Assembly: GCA_002427745.1 (NCBI GenBank)
Contig: DIYF01000037.1
Span: forward strand, 1 to 64,000
Source of the DNA: Roseivirga sp. UBA6061
GTDB lineage: Bacteria; Bacteroidota; Bacteroidia; Cytophagales; Cyclobacteriaceae
Direction: 5' to 3'
Length of the DNA stretch: 64,000 nt
Part shown: one piece after another, positions 62,737 to 64,000 of the stretch
Position numbering within the stretch: the stretch's first letter is position 1
Layout: every line of letters starts with the position of its first letter
Program-made: the position numbers and the translations under genes
Notes under the pieces: model-generated
Told to the model about the DNA's origin: nothing
Database searches by the model: none
Seen by the model: only the letters and a program-made list of their open reading frames with translations

Positions 62737-63741
62737 CTAGAAAGGGGTTACACCGTTAACGGTAGTATACTTAAAGCTGAGGTGCTTTTCAGGGTGAATA
62801 CGCTTGAAGGCAGATTGCACCATCATGGTAGCCTCGTGAAAACCACAGAGGATTAGCTTGAGCTTGCCGGGATAGTCATTAATGTCTCCGATAGCATAAA
62901 TGCCCTCTACACTGGTGCTATAGTCAAGTGGATTTACAGTAATAGCATTACCATTCAGACCCAGATTCCAGTTGGCCAGTGGCCCCAGTTTGGGAGACAG
63001 ACCAAAGAGAGGAATAAAGTAGTCTGTTTCCAGAATACGCTCTTCCTTCGCCTTGTTGGTAACCGTTACATTTTGCAGGTGTCCGTTACCTCCAATGGCA
63101 GTAATCTGGGAATTGGTAAAAATGTCCATTTTACCTGCATTGGCGAGCTCAAAGGCCTTTTCAACGGAGTCCAGTGCTCCCCTGAATTGCTCCCGTCTGT
63201 GTACCAGGGTAACCCTTTTCGCAATTTTTGACAGCTCAATGGACCAGTCGAGTGCTGAATCTCCACCTCCTGCCAGCACCACCTGCTTATCGCGAAACTT
63301 CTCCGGCTCCTTCACGATATAGTCTACTCCGTGATCTTCAAAATGGTCGAGCCCTTTCAAAGGAGGTTTCCGTGGCTCAAATACCCCAAGCCCTCCGGCA
63401 ATAGCGATGACAGGAGCTTTGTGCTGTGTCCCTTTGTTGGTGGTGACTATCCACTTACCATCTTCGTCCTTTACAATTTCTTCTGCCCGCTCGCCCAGGG
63501 TAAAACCCGGATCAAAGGGAGCAATCTGCTCCATCAGGTTATCTATCAGCTCACCGGCCAGTACCTTGGGGTAGCCGGGTATATCGTAGATGGGTTTCTT
63601 AGGGTAAATCTCTGTCAGTTGCCCCCCAGGCTGCCCCAGAGAGTCGATCAGATGGCATCTCAGTTTGATTAAACCTGCCTCGAAAACGGTGAATAATCCC
63701 ACAGGGCCGGCTCCGATAATCAGTATATCCGTTTCAATCAT
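62737..63741 (-). CDS. Ferredoxin/flavodoxin-NADP reductase, thioredoxin-reductase-like type
   Basis: A 334-residue FAD protein of the YumC/FNR2 family. The FAD motif DILIIGAGPVGLFTVFEAGL, the NADP motif VVLAGGGDSALDWSIEL and VEGIYAIGDIND are intact, and the CxxC of thioredoxin reductases is absent, as expected for this family. It should reduce the adjacent ferredoxin with NADPH. Confidence 0.92.
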   Translation of the reverse strand: MIETDILIIGAGPVGLFTVFEAGLIKLRCHLIDSLGQPGGQLTEIYPKKPIYDIPGYPKVLAGELIDNLMEQIAPFDPGFTLGERAEEIVKDEDGKWIVTTNKGTQHKAPVIAIAGGLGVFEPRKPPLKGLDHFEDHGVDYIVKEPEKFRDKQVVLAGGGDSALDWSIELSKIAKRVTLVHRREQFRGALDSVEKAFELANAGKMDIFTNSQITAIGGNGHLQNVTVTNKAKEERILETDYFIPLFGLSPKLGPLANWNLGLNGNAITVNPLDYSTSVEGIYAIGDINDYPGKLKLILCGFHEATMMVQSAFKRIHPEKHLSFKYTTVNGVTPF

Positions 63742-63876
63742 ATTAGTCTATTAAACTAGTAGGGTATAAGTCCACTATATAGACAGCTAATGCAGGAAAT
63801 AAGTTTCAAAAAAAGCTGCTTTTCGAAATCTGTAATTCTTCACTTTTATGAATCAAGTGTTAGTTGCGCAAACTTG

Positions 63877-64000
63877 TGCGTCAGGGAGGGGGGCGAATCC
63901 GAAAATAGTGCGAAATACAAGGTGGTTGGATTTGGCACGCGCTGGGCCGTGCGGCAAAAACCAGCCTTGGATTTGGTATTTTCGGGAAGGGTTCCTGCCT
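63877..64000 (+). repeat. Dispersed structured repeat, copy 2 (cut by window end)
   Basis: Gap-free match to 54568-54691 (10 differences in 124 positions by eye). The outer arms CCGAAAATA and TATTTTCGG are identical. In the inner stem GCACG/CGTGC, the pair that is G-T in copy 1 is G-C here, so the difference keeps the pairing. The copy continues beyond the window. The rest of 63742-63876 shows no gene. Confidence 0.75.

Noticed and set aside
1..64000. CRISPR arrays, tRNA, rRNA, prophage or complete insertion sequences
   Set aside because: No spaced direct-repeat array, tRNA cloverleaf, rRNA motif, transposase or phage gene was recognised.

Overview
The window looks like a chromosomal segment of a Bacteroidota bacterium, most likely a marine Cytophagales relative (Fulvivirga/Roseivirga/Marivirga type). 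The grounds are a SusC/SusD outer-membrane pair, promoters that fit the Bacteroidota -7 element TAnnTTTG better than -35/-10 boxes, an arginine operon with the Bacteroidota transcarbamylase (ArgF'), A-type Fe-S carrier and MBOAT/SGNH families typical of the phylum, and palindromic GC-rich dispersed repeats. I see no rRNA, tRNA, CRISPR array, prophage or transposase. Most of the window is housekeeping and dense, with many ATGA-type overlaps.

Layout. 1-2740: a short inverted-repeat element, a small XRE regulator with a membrane protein, and a divergent gene pair ending in a TPR protein. 3081-11995: a nine-gene arginine/proline operon (GNAT acyltransferase, argG, argC, proC, argD, argF', argB, argE, argH). 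12020-24062: mixed genes including purT, a degenerate LytM protein, a GT9 glycosyltransferase joined to a PolX-like protein whose polymerase site is lost but whose PHP site is intact, an EVE protein, and pyrR-pyrB with an alpha/beta hydrolase. 24284-30873: a CBS-domain cysteine/cystathionine synthase and a SusC-SusD pair with a long leader. 30951-33938: lipoprotein, acyltransferase, a possible small RNA and murI. 34078-42540: the membrane arm of complex I (nuoH-I-J-K-L-M-N) with a NuoI that carries a long Lys/Pro repeat tail. 42550-46010: PurF-like amidotransferase, A-type Fe-S carrier, methylmalonyl-CoA epimerase.

46020-51506 (minus strand) is the most interesting locus: FAAL-ACP fusion, cytochrome P450, MBOAT O-acyltransferase and an SGNH-like membrane-anchored protein, all overlapping or within a few bases. 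Its logic resembles the dlt operon (adenylating enzyme, carrier, MBOAT, SGNH partner), but with a fatty-acyl activator and an oxygenase. I infer that it makes an oxidised acyl chain on a carrier and exports it onto an unknown cell-surface or secreted acceptor. A 2Fe-2S ferredoxin and an NADPH-ferredoxin reductase at 62389-63741 are possible electron donors.

51734-63741: thiL, a membrane DnaJ protein, a class IV aminotransferase, two small unknown genes, a PadR regulator with an FtsX/MacB-type permease, a transsulfuration-type PLP enzyme divergent from an Lrp regulator, a DoxX-like membrane protein, and the ferredoxin/reductase pair. Two copies of a structured dispersed repeat lie at 54568 and 63877, the second cut by the window end.
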